Part shown: piece by piece, positions 34,714 through 43,185 of the stretch
Layout: each line of letters opens with the position of its first letter
Position numbering within the stretch: the stretch's first letter is position 1
From: JBNKVT01 sp050299335
Lineage (GTDB): Bacteria > Pseudomonadota > Alphaproteobacteria > Rhodobacterales > Rhodobacteraceae
Direction: 5' to 3'
NCBI GenBank assembly: GCA_050299335.1
Contig: JBNKVT010000053.1
Location: 1-64,000 of the forward strand
Length of the DNA: 64,000 nucleotides
Position numbers and translations under genes: made by a program
Notes under the pieces: generated by a model
What the model was told of the DNA's origin: nothing
Databases searched by the model: none
The model's input: the letters and a program-made list of their open reading frames with translations, nothing else

Positions 34714-35742
34714 TCAGCCCATCTGTACACCTTCACCGGTAACGTGAAACACCACCTCCTGGTCCCTTAGCACAGCCGCCAGCAGGTCGCCGGTTCCCAG
34801 GAAGGTCACGCGGGTCTCATCAGCATCGGCGAAATCCAGTTGCATCCGGTCGGGCGAAACATAATGAGCTGAGGCAATAATGCAGCTGTCCCCCATGGCC
34901 TCCAGCGCGGCGACGGCCTTGCACAGGCACAGGTGATCGCTGATCTGCGCCGCCTTCCGTTCCGCCAGCACCCGCGCCGCCCCTGCGGTATCGTCACGGT
35001 TCCCCATCGCCTCCAGCAGCGCGGCCTGCTGTGTCGCCGTCCGCGTGGCATCCAGATCAAGCCCCGCGCCAGAGGTCATCTTCCAGGACGAGGAAGACAG
35101 CATGACAGTCCCCGGAAATTCCAGCATCAGAACGCCGGGGATCACCGGCATCTCATCGGCGTTGGCGTCGTCGAGGTCGGGATTGAGGCCGCCATGAACA
35201 ATGGTCGCAAGCTGCGCGCCCGCCAGCGCCGACAGGCGTTTGTTGAGTGCCCCGGCAATGTCCCCTGTCGCCTCGATTGCGTTTTTCACCGCCGCGCTAC
35301 GTGCCAGCACCGTCTCGGCGTATTCTCTTTCCACCTGGGCCTGATCAAACCAGGACCGCAGCTCATCACCGGTCAGAACCATATCGGCATGCGGTGCCAC
35401 GCCGCCCTTGCCTAGCCGCGCCAGCGCGTAAGCCAGCACCGAAGCGGCCTTTTCTTCGTCCCGTGTCCCGAAGGCCAGTTCGAACCCCTGATCGAGCCTT
35501 TCCAGACCCACCTCCGCCAGCGCGGCGCGGGTGGCATCGTCGAAATCCGGCGGTTCCAGCGCGAAAATCTCGCAACCGGTCATCGCTCCGCCAGACATCA
35601 TGGCAACGAAGCCTTCCTCCGGTCCAGGCGGCCAGTCGCCGTGGATCGTCAGGTCCAGACCTTCAGCCTCGACAAAGGCATGGATACGGTCGCGATCCGG
35701 AATGCCGGTGCCGTCGATGTAGACAATATAAGAGTCCGCCAC
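34714..35742 (-). CDS. Hypothetical protein, 342 aa
   Basis: The start is taken as GTG at 35742 because GGAGG lies eight bases upstream; a longer frame to 35865 has no better RBS. The product begins VADSYIVYIDGTGIPDRDRIHAFVEAEG, is acidic, has no signal peptide or membrane segment, and contains GDWPPGPEEGFVAMMSGGAMTGCEIFAL and a C-terminal segment with CLCKAVAALEAMGDSCIIASAHYVSPD. No family is recognised. It is separated by 107 bp from the XdhC gene downstream and by 250 bp from the divergent GFA-type gene, so it is probably a single transcription unit. Confidence 0.7.
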   Translation of the reverse strand: MADSYIVYIDGTGIPDRDRIHAFVEAEGLDLTIHGDWPPGPEEGFVAMMSGGAMTGCEIFALEPPDFDDATRAALAEVGLERLDQGFELAFGTRDEEKAASVLAYALARLGKGGVAPHADMVLTGDELRSWFDQAQVEREYAETVLARSAAVKNAIEATGDIAGALNKRLSALAGAQLATIVHGGLNPDLDDANADEMPVIPGVLMLEFPGTVMLSSSSWKMTSGAGLDLDATRTATQQAALLEAMGNRDDTAGAARVLAERKAAQISDHLCLCKAVAALEAMGDSCIIASAHYVSPDRMQLDFADADETRVTFLGTGDLLAAVLRDQEVVFHVTGEGVQMG

Positions 35743-35992
35743 GCCATATCCTCCCTCGTTCGGGCCTCGCCTCAATATTACGTAGGAAACCGCAATTTCC
35801 GTCGCCGGGCCAGTGGGCGCGAAGTGGCAGCTCCGCCAGGATCGCATCCGCTCCCCGAGGATCATAGTCCGGGGATTTCCTTCAGCTCAATCCGCTGACC
35901 GTCCACTCAAGCCCAGTACCAACTGCCGCTTTCTGTCAGCAACATGGCCTATCCCCCACCCAGCGACAATCCAAAAACATGAGGACATTCAG

Positions 35993-36397
35993 ATGGAAAA
36001 GACCTATCGCGGCTCCTGCCACTGCGGCACCGTCCGTTTTGAAGCGGACATCGATCTCGAAGCGGGAACCGGTCGTTGCAATTGCACCTTCTGCGCCAAG
36101 AACCGGACCTGGGGCGCGATCCTCAAGCCGGAGAAGTTTCGGCTCACCAAAGGCGAAGAGGCCCTGTCGGGCTATCAGTTCAACACCAAATCCGGCCATC
36201 ACCGCTTTTGCTCGCACTGCGGTATCCGGGTCTTCGGCGAGGCCAATGTACCGGAACTCGGCGGGTCGGTCGTTTCGATCAACGTGGCCAGTCTCGATGA
36301 CGTCGCCCCTGATACCCTGGCCGCCCTGCCGATCCATTACGGCGACGGGCTGCACGACAACTGGATGAGCCCGCCAAAGGTGACGAGCTACCTCTGA
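35993..36397 (+). CDS. GFA family (glutathione-dependent formaldehyde-activating-like) protein
   Basis: A 134-aa zinc-binding protein: GSCHCGTVRFEADI at the N-terminus, CNCTFCAKN in the middle and FCSHCGIRVFGEA further on give the three Cys clusters of the GFA/CENP-V fold. Family members bind zinc; a formaldehyde-glutathione role is only established for a few. The ATG at 35993 is preceded by GAGG; the open frame extends upstream without similarity. It ends tail-to-tail with the CoxE-like gene, overlapping it by 10 bp. Confidence 0.88.
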   Translation: MEKTYRGSCHCGTVRFEADIDLEAGTGRCNCTFCAKNRTWGAILKPEKFRLTKGEEALSGYQFNTKSGHHRFCSHCGIRVFGEANVPELGGSVVSINVASLDDVAPDTLAALPIHYGDGLHDNWMSPPKVTSYL

Positions 36398-37707
36398 GCG
36401 AGCCTCGGATCGGGGTTGAGAGGCGGGGCGATGGCTGGGGCGGTCGGGGCCTCGCCGCCCTCCGGCATCGCCAGCAGCCGCGCCTTCTCGCCCTGATCTC
36501 CGCCACGGGTCAGGGTCTCGGCCAGTTCCTCCAGCGAGGCGATGTTGTGCGCCGCCCGGAACGTGTCCACATGCGGCAGCAGCGCCTTCACCCCGCGCGC
36601 CTTCGCCGCGAATCCGTCCCAGCGCAGCAAGGGGTTCAGCCAGATCAGCCGGCGCGAGGACAGATGCAGCCGCTCGGCCTCTCGCGCCAGCGCATCCGGA
36701 TCGTCCCGGTCCAGCCCGTCGGTAATCAACAGCACCACCGCCCCCTGCCCCAGCACCCGGCGCGACCAGTCGCGGTTGAAGGCGTGCAGGCAGGCCCCGA
36801 TCCGGGTACCGCCCTCCCAATCCCGTGCCTCGGCCCCGGCCGCGGCCAGTGCGGCATCGACGTCCCTCTGCCTCAGATGCCTTGTGATATTGGTCAGCCG
36901 CGTGCCGAAGGTGAAGGAATGCACCGCCGCCCAGCCGGCCCCCTTGGCGTTCGAGGCGGCATGGAGGAAATGCAGCAGCATCCGGCTGTAATCCGACATC
37001 GACCCCGAGATATCGCAGAGCGCGACCAGGTTCGGCCACCGCTCCTTACGCCGCCGCATCACCAGCTTGCGGATATCCCCGCCCGAACGCATTGCCCCGC
37101 GCATCGTCCCCCGCCAGTCGGCCAATTGCCCCCGGACCGCCAACGCCGTCCGCCGCGAGGCAATCGGGCGTACCGGCAGTTCGATCCGGGCGATCGCCCG
37201 TTTCGCCGCGGACAGTTCCGCAACCGTCATCTGTTCGAAATCCGTGTGCTTCAGCTTCTCATCCGCCGAGTAGGTCAGCGTCGCGTCGAATTCGACCTGC
37301 TCCCCTTCCGCCGCCTCCAGATCCGGAGGGGCCTGGTCGGCGCCGTCCAGCAAGGCCTCCGCCGCCCGCCGCTCGGCATCCTTCGGCTTCGGTGCCTCAT
37401 TGGCCCCGCGCACCATCGGCAGCATCATTTCCATCATCTTTTCAAGGAATTGCGGGTCACGCCAGAACAGCCGGAACACCTGCCCGAACACCACCCGATG
37501 CTCTGGCCTCGAGACGAAACACGCCTCCAGAACCGCATAGAAATCTCGCTTTTCGGTAAATCCAGCCACCTCGACGGCCCGAATCGCCTCGACCACCCGG
37601 CCCGGACCCACCGGCAGCCCCGCCTTGCGCAGGGCGCGGGCGAAATGGGTGATGTTGGCGGAAATCTTTCCGTCTTCGGGAATGGGAAGGTCTGCATATT
37701 GCGCCAT
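36388..37707 (-). CDS. CoxE-like VWA-domain protein
   Basis: The 439-aa protein fits the CoxE family: N-terminal helical region with THFARALRKAGLPVGPGRVVEAIRAV and FYAVLEACFVSRPEHRVVFGQVFRLFW, then a VWA domain from about residue 225 (LVALCDISGSMSDYSRMLLHFLHA, the DxSxS MIDAS motif; WEGGTRIGACLHAFN; LLITDGLDRDDPD). CoxE acts with the MoxR ATPase CoxD in building the Cu-Mo or Mo site of CO dehydrogenase-like hydroxylases. No CoxD is in the window. Together with XdhC and MocA nearby it suggests a molybdenum hydroxylase made elsewhere. Confidence 0.87.
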   Translation of the reverse strand: MAQYADLPIPEDGKISANITHFARALRKAGLPVGPGRVVEAIRAVEVAGFTEKRDFYAVLEACFVSRPEHRVVFGQVFRLFWRDPQFLEKMMEMMLPMVRGANEAPKPKDAERRAAEALLDGADQAPPDLEAAEGEQVEFDATLTYSADEKLKHTDFEQMTVAELSAAKRAIARIELPVRPIASRRTALAVRGQLADWRGTMRGAMRSGGDIRKLVMRRRKERWPNLVALCDISGSMSDYSRMLLHFLHAASNAKGAGWAAVHSFTFGTRLTNITRHLRQRDVDAALAAAGAEARDWEGGTRIGACLHAFNRDWSRRVLGQGAVVLLITDGLDRDDPDALAREAERLHLSSRRLIWLNPLLRWDGFAAKARGVKALLPHVDTFRAAHNIASLEELAETLTRGGDQGEKARLLAMPEGGEAPTAPAIAPPLNPDPRLAQR

Positions 37708-37765
37708 GCGGGCGAGCCTAGCGTCGCGGACCGGGAATCGGAAGAGATCAAAACGCCACGGACCG

Positions 37766-38152
37766 TCAGGCCCGGTGGGTTTCCAAGAACCCGTCCTCGG
37801 CCTTTCGCAGCTCGCAAGGGTTGCCGTCGGGATCCCGGAAGGTGGCGATCAGCCCGGCCTCGGTGTGCGCAAGGTCCACCGGGACGTTGCGCATGCTGAG
37901 CCGTCCGGCGGTCACCGCGACATCGGGAACCGAAAGGCGGAGGATCGGATTGCCGGACGGGTCCGGCGGAGAGGTGTCGGCGATCAGCATCAGATAGGCG
38001 TGGCCGAGCCGGAGACAGACCTTGCGCTCCTCGCGAAAGAGGATCGGCATTTCGAGGGCTTCGGAATAGAACGCCGTGCAGGCCCTGAAATTGAGGACCC
38101 GGAGCACGAACCCCAGTGCCACAGCCTCGAGCGGCTCCGGCCAGTCTGTCAC
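37766..38152 (-). CDS. VOC (glyoxalase/bleomycin-resistance) family protein
   Basis: The 128-aa product starts at GTG 38152, overlapping the GST gene stop as GTGA. It shows a vicinal-oxygen-chelate fold pattern: LGFVLRVLNFRACTAFYSEALEMPILFREERKVCLRLGHAYLMLIAD, then RLSVPDVAVTAGRLSMRNVP and ATFRDPDGNPCELRKAE, where the DPDGN..E segment ends the second module. Substrate unknown. Operon with the GST suggests a glutathione- or detoxification-linked role. Confidence 0.82.
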   Translation of the reverse strand: MTDWPEPLEAVALGFVLRVLNFRACTAFYSEALEMPILFREERKVCLRLGHAYLMLIADTSPPDPSGNPILRLSVPDVAVTAGRLSMRNVPVDLAHTEAGLIATFRDPDGNPCELRKAEDGFLETHRA

Positions 38153-38754
38153 CCCGGCACCGTCGCAGCCATCGAGGGCCGCGTCCGGCACCCGGCCTCC
38201 CAGGCCGCCAGGACCGGGCGCCCGGCGCGCCAGTCGCGGGCGCCATGGCGAAAATCGAGATAGCCAAGGGCAGCGGCGACCGCGACATGGGCAATGTCGA
38301 ACCGCCCGGCAAGATGCGCCATCCAGCGGCCCTCGATGGCGTCGAGCGACCGCGTGACTTTTGCCCATTGCGCCTCGACCCAGTCAGGGAACTGCTTGTC
38401 CTCTGGCCGGACGCGGCTCTCATAGACCATGAGGACGGCGGCATCCATGATCCCGTCGGCGGTGGCTTCCAGGGTCAGGGTCTCCCACAGGCGCGGCGGG
38501 TCGGGATAGAGACCCGCATGGCCCAGAGCGTCCAGATAGCGGCAGATCACCCGGCTGTCATAGATCGCCGGCCCGTCCTCGCGTTCCAGCGACGGGATCT
38601 TGCCCAGGGGATTGACCGACAAGCGGATCGTTCCGGGATCGATTGCGGTGCCCGACGAGACCTCTTCGGCCACCACGCCTTCGAGCCCCGCCTCGCGCAG
38701 CACAATCCGGGCCTTGCGCGCAAACGGCGAGGCATCCGCCATGTAGAGTTTCAT
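38149..38754 (-). CDS. Glutathione S-transferase family protein
   Basis: The 201-aa protein has a thioredoxin-like N-terminus (MKLYMADASPFARKARIVLREAGLEG) and the cis-Pro/Glu-Ser region NPLGKIPSLEREDGPAIYDSRVICRYLD typical of GSTs, followed by a helical C-terminal domain with FDIAHVAVAAALGYLDFR (the N-capping box region). It would conjugate or bind glutathione in the cytoplasm. The ATG at 38754 is preferred to an in-frame TTG one codon before. It lies 21 bp downstream of a small membrane protein gene. Confidence 0.9.
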   Translation of the reverse strand: MKLYMADASPFARKARIVLREAGLEGVVAEEVSSGTAIDPGTIRLSVNPLGKIPSLEREDGPAIYDSRVICRYLDALGHAGLYPDPPRLWETLTLEATADGIMDAAVLMVYESRVRPEDKQFPDWVEAQWAKVTRSLDAIEGRWMAHLAGRFDIAHVAVAAALGYLDFRHGARDWRAGRPVLAAWEAGCRTRPSMAATVPG

Positions 38755-38775
38755 CAAGCGTCCCCTGTCCCCGGA

Positions 38776-39066
38776 TCAGTCGGTCTTGCGAAACCTTATC
38801 CGAGTAATCGCGGTAACGTCCACCTCCAAGCCCCGGCCGTCGCCAAAACGAATGACGCGGCGCCAGCGTCCGGTGCCGCTGGCCGCCGTCTCGCCCTCGG
38901 CGCGATGGGTGGTAACGTCGAGCCCTTCGGGGACCTCGTCCAGCGCCGCCTCGCGCCAGATATCCTTGGGTCCGGGATTGCGGCGCTTGTTGACATAGAC
39001 CGCCACAGCCGCCAGCGCGCCGGCCTGGGCGACGGTCCAGAAGACGGGAATGAGAGGGGCGGGCAT
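38776..39066 (-). CDS. Small membrane-anchored hypothetical protein
   Basis: A 96-aa product: MPAPLIPVFWTVAQAGALAAVAVYVNKRRN, one N-terminal transmembrane helix, then a soluble part of about 65 residues with paired strands (RWRRVIRFGDGRGLEVDVTAITRIRFRKTD). AGGAGT lies seven bases before the ATG. No family name is assigned. It is probably co-transcribed with GST and VOC. Confidence 0.7.
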   Translation of the reverse strand: MPAPLIPVFWTVAQAGALAAVAVYVNKRRNPGPKDIWREAALDEVPEGLDVTTHRAEGETAASGTGRWRRVIRFGDGRGLEVDVTAITRIRFRKTD

Positions 39067-39196
39067 GGGCAACTCCTGTCCTGTACGCGTCAATATAGGG
39101 GTTTTCGGAGCGATTTTACAGTCCCAGGCAGCGGCAGGTGCTTTTGCCGGATGCGCGACGCTCCGGTGGGGACACCTCCAGGGTGCCGCAGGCGGT

Positions 39197-39693
39197 TCAG
39201 ACCGGACTGGGATGCCGGGCGTGCGACACCGCGTCGTCAAACTTCGCACCGAACTTCTGACGCGCCGATTTGCGGAAATCCTCCAGACGGAGGCTCTCTG
39301 CCGTGCTCCAGGCGCTGTACTTGGCCAGTACTGTTTCGGCGCGCATCCCCGGCAAGTCCTCGGGAGGGATCAGGCACCCCGCCAGTCCGAAAACATCCGC
39401 ACGCCTGCAGCTCAGGTCACAACCGGAGCGCCCCCGGAGACCAGCTCCTTCCGCTTCCGGCCCAGAATGACCCTGTCTGCGGGCGTTTTCTTCGCTCTTG
39501 CCAGCAACCCCGAGAATTCGCGCAGTTCGGCGGCAGGATCAGGATGCCCGTTGCGCCGGGCCCAGTCCGCAGCCTCGATTTCGCCATGAACACCATCATT
39601 GTAGCCCGCGACATACTTGCTGGTGAAGAAGCTGAACCCGCCGATGAAGAGCTCGGCAAAATCGAGCGACAGAAGATAGCTATCGGCAGCAAG
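39197..39693 (-). other. Unassigned region with two decayed or orphan coding frames
   Basis: The 627-bp gap between the membrane-protein gene and the PaiB-like gene holds two minus-strand frames that look coding but lack proper starts. Frame 1 (39412-39693) continues in the same phase right after the PaiB-like stop TAG and reads LAADSYLLSLDFAELFIGGF ... RVILGRKRKELVSGGAPVVT with no ATG, GTG or TTG near its beginning. Frame 2 (ATG at 39346, end 39197) gives a 49-aa product (MRAETVLAKYSAWSTAESLR...) and is open further upstream. Both may be relics of one broken gene or an untypical small gene. 39067-39196 shows nothing. Confidence 0.35.
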
Positions 39694-40314
39694 CTACCGA
39701 TTGGCGTCTCGCATCAATCCGGCAAGAACAGCCACGTCCTGCCCAAAACCATTTGCCTCGAGCTGCTCTGCAGCGGCCAGCGCCTGCGCCTTTTCGCGGT
39801 TCTGGTTCAGTTTCCAGATGCCCTCGACTGTGTCGATCTCCATTTCCACGGGCACGATCATCCGGAGCAGCCGCGTCACGGCCTCAGGGTCCATCTTGGC
39901 GCGCGTCCAGGCCGGCTTGGGGGCCAGCCGCGCCTCCATCGCCGCCGACAGCCGGTCGACCCACGCGCCGATCCGCTCGGGCGCGACCCGGCGGAGTGTC
40001 CCCCGCAGATGCACCGCCACGTAATTGCGGGTCGGCACCAGGCCCGGATCGCCATACCAGTCGGGCGAGATATAGCCGTCCAGCCCCGAGACCACCATCA
40101 GCGCCCTGACCGGTGCCTCCGCCGCCCGCCAGAGCGGGTTGGAACGCATGACATGGGCCTCGATCCGTGTGGCGTCCTCGTTCAGAATGAATGGCAGATG
40201 AGCGACGACAGGACCATCGGGGCCCGAGACCGTAAGGACCCCAAAGGCCCGGTCCCGGGCGAAGGCGAGGTTCTTTTCGGTATCGGCTTCGCGATGATGC
40301 GGCGAAATATACAT
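39694..40314 (-). CDS. PaiB-like FMN-binding protein
   Basis: The 206-aa protein is a PaiB-family member (negative transcriptional regulator/FMN-binding split barrel): MYISPHHREADTEKNLAFARDRAFGVLTVSGPDGPVVAHLPFIL, HVMRSNPLWRAA, ISPDWYGDPGLVPTRNYVAVHLRG and the C-terminal EGIWKLNQNR are all family hallmarks. PaiB modulates sporulation and protease genes in Bacillus; in proteobacteria the role is unclear. The start MYISPHH at 40314 is the family start; an earlier ATG is in frame. Its stop TAG is followed in phase by another open stretch. Confidence 0.88.
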   Translation of the reverse strand: MYISPHHREADTEKNLAFARDRAFGVLTVSGPDGPVVAHLPFILNEDATRIEAHVMRSNPLWRAAEAPVRALMVVSGLDGYISPDWYGDPGLVPTRNYVAVHLRGTLRRVAPERIGAWVDRLSAAMEARLAPKPAWTRAKMDPEAVTRLLRMIVPVEMEIDTVEGIWKLNQNREKAQALAAAEQLEANGFGQDVAVLAGLMRDANR

Positions 40315-40440
40315 TGGGCCGGTCCTCCGATCTGTCGGCCTCATGTCGCAGGCAATCGGCGATTCCGCAAGCGACGCCCCCCTCGCACCGTCCGCGCTTT
40401 GACGCTACCATACCCTGAAACACCAAACGGAGGCTTACCG

Positions 40441-40875
40441 ATGCAGTGCCCTGTCCTTCTGACTGTCTCTCTGGCGGCCCTTCTGGCCCTGACCGCCTGC
40501 CAGCCCACGGCCGAAGCCGATGCCGATGCCGAACCCGTCACCGCCGCCGAAGCCGGAAAGGCGCTATACGAGGCGAATTGCGCCGCCTGCCATGGCGCGT
40601 CCGGCAAAGGAGACGGGACAGCGGCTGCCGGGCTCGCGACGGCCCCCGCCGATCTGACCGTGCTTGCCGCCGGTAACGGCGGGGCATTTCCCTGGGCGCG
40701 GGTGATGAGCCAGGTGGACGGGTATACGCGGACCGGTGCCCATGAGGTGATGCCGGATTTCGGCGACGGGCTCAGCGGTCGGACCGTGCCATTTGACAGT
40801 GGCGACGGGGTGCTGACCCCGACGCCGGTCGAACTGGTGGAACTGGCAACCTATGTCAAGCGTCTGCAGCAATAG
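40441..40875 (+). CDS. Lipoprotein cytochrome c
   Basis: The 144-aa product has a lipoprotein signal (MQCPVLLTVSLAALLALTAC, lipidated Cys20) and a class I cytochrome c domain with CAACH at 47-51 and a candidate Met ligand in HEVMPDFGDG (Met104). It should be exported, heme-loaded and anchored to a membrane facing the periplasm, carrying electrons for an unidentified partner. GGAGG precedes the ATG. It is divergent from the PaiB-like gene. The following 40876-41157 holds no credible gene. Confidence 0.9.
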   Translation: MQCPVLLTVSLAALLALTACQPTAEADADAEPVTAAEAGKALYEANCAACHGASGKGDGTAAAGLATAPADLTVLAAGNGGAFPWARVMSQVDGYTRTGAHEVMPDFGDGLSGRTVPFDSGDGVLTPTPVELVELATYVKRLQQ

Positions 40876-41157
40876 CGCCGCTGGCCCCGCCCGCGACATG
40901 GTGAGGACCCGAAGTCTGATCCACGGGTTCGCGCCTCTGCGCACCCAGGGCGGTTTCTGTCCTTTTGCGGCGTACAAGGGCGCGAGAATTTCGCCGCCGG
41001 GGCCCGGGTCTGGATCGGCGAGACGGCAGGCGCGCTCCTGTATGGGGCCGAAGCCAGAGACAGGCGATCGTGGAGGCGCGGTAAAATGCGCGATTGACGC
41101 CGAAACCCTGTTGGTGACACTGGGCCGATAACTTCATCTCTTGTACAGACCATCGCC

Positions 41158-42420
41158 TTGCGTACCCCCAAGCTGCTCACCACCCTCAAGACTTACGACC
41201 GCCAGCAGTTTGCGGCCGATCTCGTCGCGGGTCTGACCGTGGCCATGGTCGCTCTGCCCCTCAGCCTCGCCATCGCCATCGCCTCGGGCGCCGCGCCGGA
41301 AAAGGGTCTGGTGACGGCGATCGTGGCGGGGTTCCTGATCTCGGCGCTCGGCGGCAGCCGGGTGCAGATCGGCGGCCCGACCGGGGCGTTCATCGTCGTC
41401 GTTTTCGGGATCATCGCCGAGCATGGCTATGACGGGTTGGTGCTGGCGACCTTCATGGCCGGGATCCTGTTGCTGATCGCGGGCTACTTCCGCGCCGGCC
41501 GGCTGATCGCCTATGTGCCCGAATCGGTGATCAACGGCTTTACCATCGGCATCGCCATCGTCATCGCGACCAGCCAGTTGGCCGATCTCCTCGGGCTGTC
41601 GGTCGAGCACCTGCCGGCGGATTTCCTCGAAAAACTGCCGGTCCTGTGGGAGGCGCGGGGCACGTTCGATCCGGCGGCCCTCGGCATCGCCGCAGTCGCC
41701 CTGGTGACAATCGTCGCCTTCCGGCGCGCCCTGCCCCGCTTTCCGGGGCTGATCGTCGCCGTCGCCCTTGCCTCTGCGCTTGCGGTATTCTGGCCGGATG
41801 TGGACACCGTCGGATCGCGCTACGGGCTGCTGCCAGCGACCCTGCCCGCCCCGGCCCTGCCCGAGATCTCCTGGGCGCGACTGCAGGATCTGTTTCCCTC
41901 GGCGGTGACCATCGCCGTCCTGGCCGGGGTCGAATCGCTGCTCTCCGCCCTGGTCGCGGACCGCATGATCAACGGCAGCCACCGGCCGAATGCCGAACTG
42001 ACCGCCCAGGGCGCGGCGAATATCGCCTCGGCGCTTTTCGGCGGCCTGCCCGCCACCGGCGCCATCGCCCGGACGGCCACCAATGTCCGCGCCGGTGGAC
42101 TGACGCCGGTCGCCGGGCTGGTTCATGCGATTGCGATCCTTGTCATCATGTGGGTCGCGGCACCATTGGCCGGATATCTCGCGATGCCGGCACTGGCGGC
42201 GTTGCTGGTGGTGACGGCGTGGAACATGAGCGAGCCGCATAAATGGCCCGACTACGCCAGGGCGCGGGTGAGCGACCGGATGCTTCTGGTGCTGACATTG
42301 GTGCTGACGGTGCTGGTCGATCTCACGGTGGCCATCGGGATCGGCGCCGGCCTGGGGCTGGCGCTGCGCCTTGCCCGCCGGGAATCGGTGAAAAGCGACT
42401 GGACACCGCCGGATCGCTAG
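41158..42420 (+). CDS. SulP-family anion transporter lacking a STAS domain
   Basis: The 420-aa protein begins at TTG 41158; no ATG or GTG is in frame upstream and the N-terminal text (LLTTLKTYDRQQFAADLVAGLTVAMVALPLSLAIAIASG) matches the normal SulP start. About ten or more hydrophobic helices follow, including GGPTGAFIVVVFGII and GGLPATGAIARTATNVRAGG, the conserved SulP elements. The C-terminal STAS domain (normally about 100 aa) is missing: the protein ends shortly after the last helix. The substrate is a guess among sulfate, bicarbonate or C4-dicarboxylates. The TAG stop is shared with the adjoining repeat. Confidence 0.87.
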   Translation: MRTPKLLTTLKTYDRQQFAADLVAGLTVAMVALPLSLAIAIASGAAPEKGLVTAIVAGFLISALGGSRVQIGGPTGAFIVVVFGIIAEHGYDGLVLATFMAGILLLIAGYFRAGRLIAYVPESVINGFTIGIAIVIATSQLADLLGLSVEHLPADFLEKLPVLWEARGTFDPAALGIAAVALVTIVAFRRALPRFPGLIVAVALASALAVFWPDVDTVGSRYGLLPATLPAPALPEISWARLQDLFPSAVTIAVLAGVESLLSALVADRMINGSHRPNAELTAQGAANIASALFGGLPATGAIARTATNVRAGGLTPVAGLVHAIAILVIMWVAAPLAGYLAMPALAALLVVTAWNMSEPHKWPDYARARVSDRMLLVLTLVLTVLVDLTVAIGIGAGLGLALRLARRESVKSDWTPPDR

Positions 42421-42530
42421 AGCAAAACCGGATCAGATTGAACCAATCTGATCCTAGGATTTTGCTCAAGCCTACGTCTCTGGACCAAAATTCTTTTTCA
42501 GACTGATTCAGTCTGAAACGATTTTGGTCT
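42419..42530 (-). repeat. 112-bp double-hairpin dispersed repeat, copy B (inverted)
   Basis: Reverse-complement copy of 140-251, same length, about 91% identical by eye. Arms GAGCAAAA/TTTTGCTC and GACCAAAAT/ATTTTGGTC enclose inner palindromes. It fills the whole gap between the convergent SulP and GNAT genes, supplies the last two bases of the SulP TAG, and may act as a two-way transcription stop. Confidence 0.85.
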
Positions 42531-42536
42531 GACGCG

Positions 42537-43046
42537 TCAGGCGGTGTCGAGGCGGTACTTGCCGAAACTCTCGCCCTGATATTCGATCTTGCCGATATAG
42601 GTCGCACCGAGACGGGCGAGGGCGCCGAGAGCCCTGCGGGACGGGGGCAAGAGGAAAGTGACGAACGGGATGCGGGGGTCGGCCCGCGCGAAATCCAGCG
42701 CCATTCTGGCAATGACGGTACCGAGGCCGAAATGTTCCGGGGTCAGGACGAGACCGAAATCCCATTCCTCGCCTTCCTTCTGGAAACCGCCCCAACCGGC
42801 ATAGCTCCCGTCCGCGAGGATGGCCCAATGGCCAAGACCGTCTTTCTCCCATGTCGCCTCCTTGGCGGCGACGAAGGCCGCTACCGTGTCAAGGGTCCAG
42901 TCGGCGGAAAGAAGCGGCATATGCTCGGCGACGCGCGGCGCGGTCATATGGGCGAGCAAGGTCTCGGACGGGATTTCTGTAAGACGGGTGAAGGTGATGA
43001 TCGGCGGCACGGGAGGGACCGGTGTCAGTATCGGGAGACGGAGCAC
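42537..43046 (-). CDS. GNAT family N-acetyltransferase
   Basis: The 169-aa protein shows the GNAT layout: PPIITFTRLTEIP, HMPLLSADWTLDTVAAFVAAKEATWEKDGLGHWAILADGSYAGWGGFQ, then EWDFGLVLTPEHFGLGTVIARMALDFARAD (the acetyl-CoA-binding motif A, here with HFGLGT in place of the usual Q/RxxGxG/A), ending with GATYIGKIEYQGESFGKYRL. It acylates an unknown acceptor. The GTG at 43046 is chosen because GGAGG lies eight bases before it; a second GTG closer in lacks an RBS. Confidence 0.82.
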   Translation of the reverse strand: MLRLPILTPVPPVPPIITFTRLTEIPSETLLAHMTAPRVAEHMPLLSADWTLDTVAAFVAAKEATWEKDGLGHWAILADGSYAGWGGFQKEGEEWDFGLVLTPEHFGLGTVIARMALDFARADPRIPFVTFLLPPSRRALGALARLGATYIGKIEYQGESFGKYRLDTA

Positions 43047-43185
43047 ATACGCCTCCGGCAATGGAAGGTAAACCGGCAGACGGCGTCGCCTTCGGGTTAC
43101 AGCCCGTTTCCCGGTTCTGTCCCGGGGCGCGACAGCGCGCCTTCCTGCTGATAGCAAGAGGCCCCGGACATCAGGACGCGCCGCC

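Noticed and set aside
38116..40875. Very long plus-strand open frame (about 900 codons) ending with the cytochrome c gene
   Set aside because: Only its last 144 codons look like protein; the rest is the antisense of GST, PaiB-like and other genes in a GC-rich genome.
41134..42240. Minus-strand 368-codon frame opposite the SulP gene
   Set aside because: Gly/Asp/Arg-rich composition without hydrophobic core; mirror of the membrane-protein sequence.
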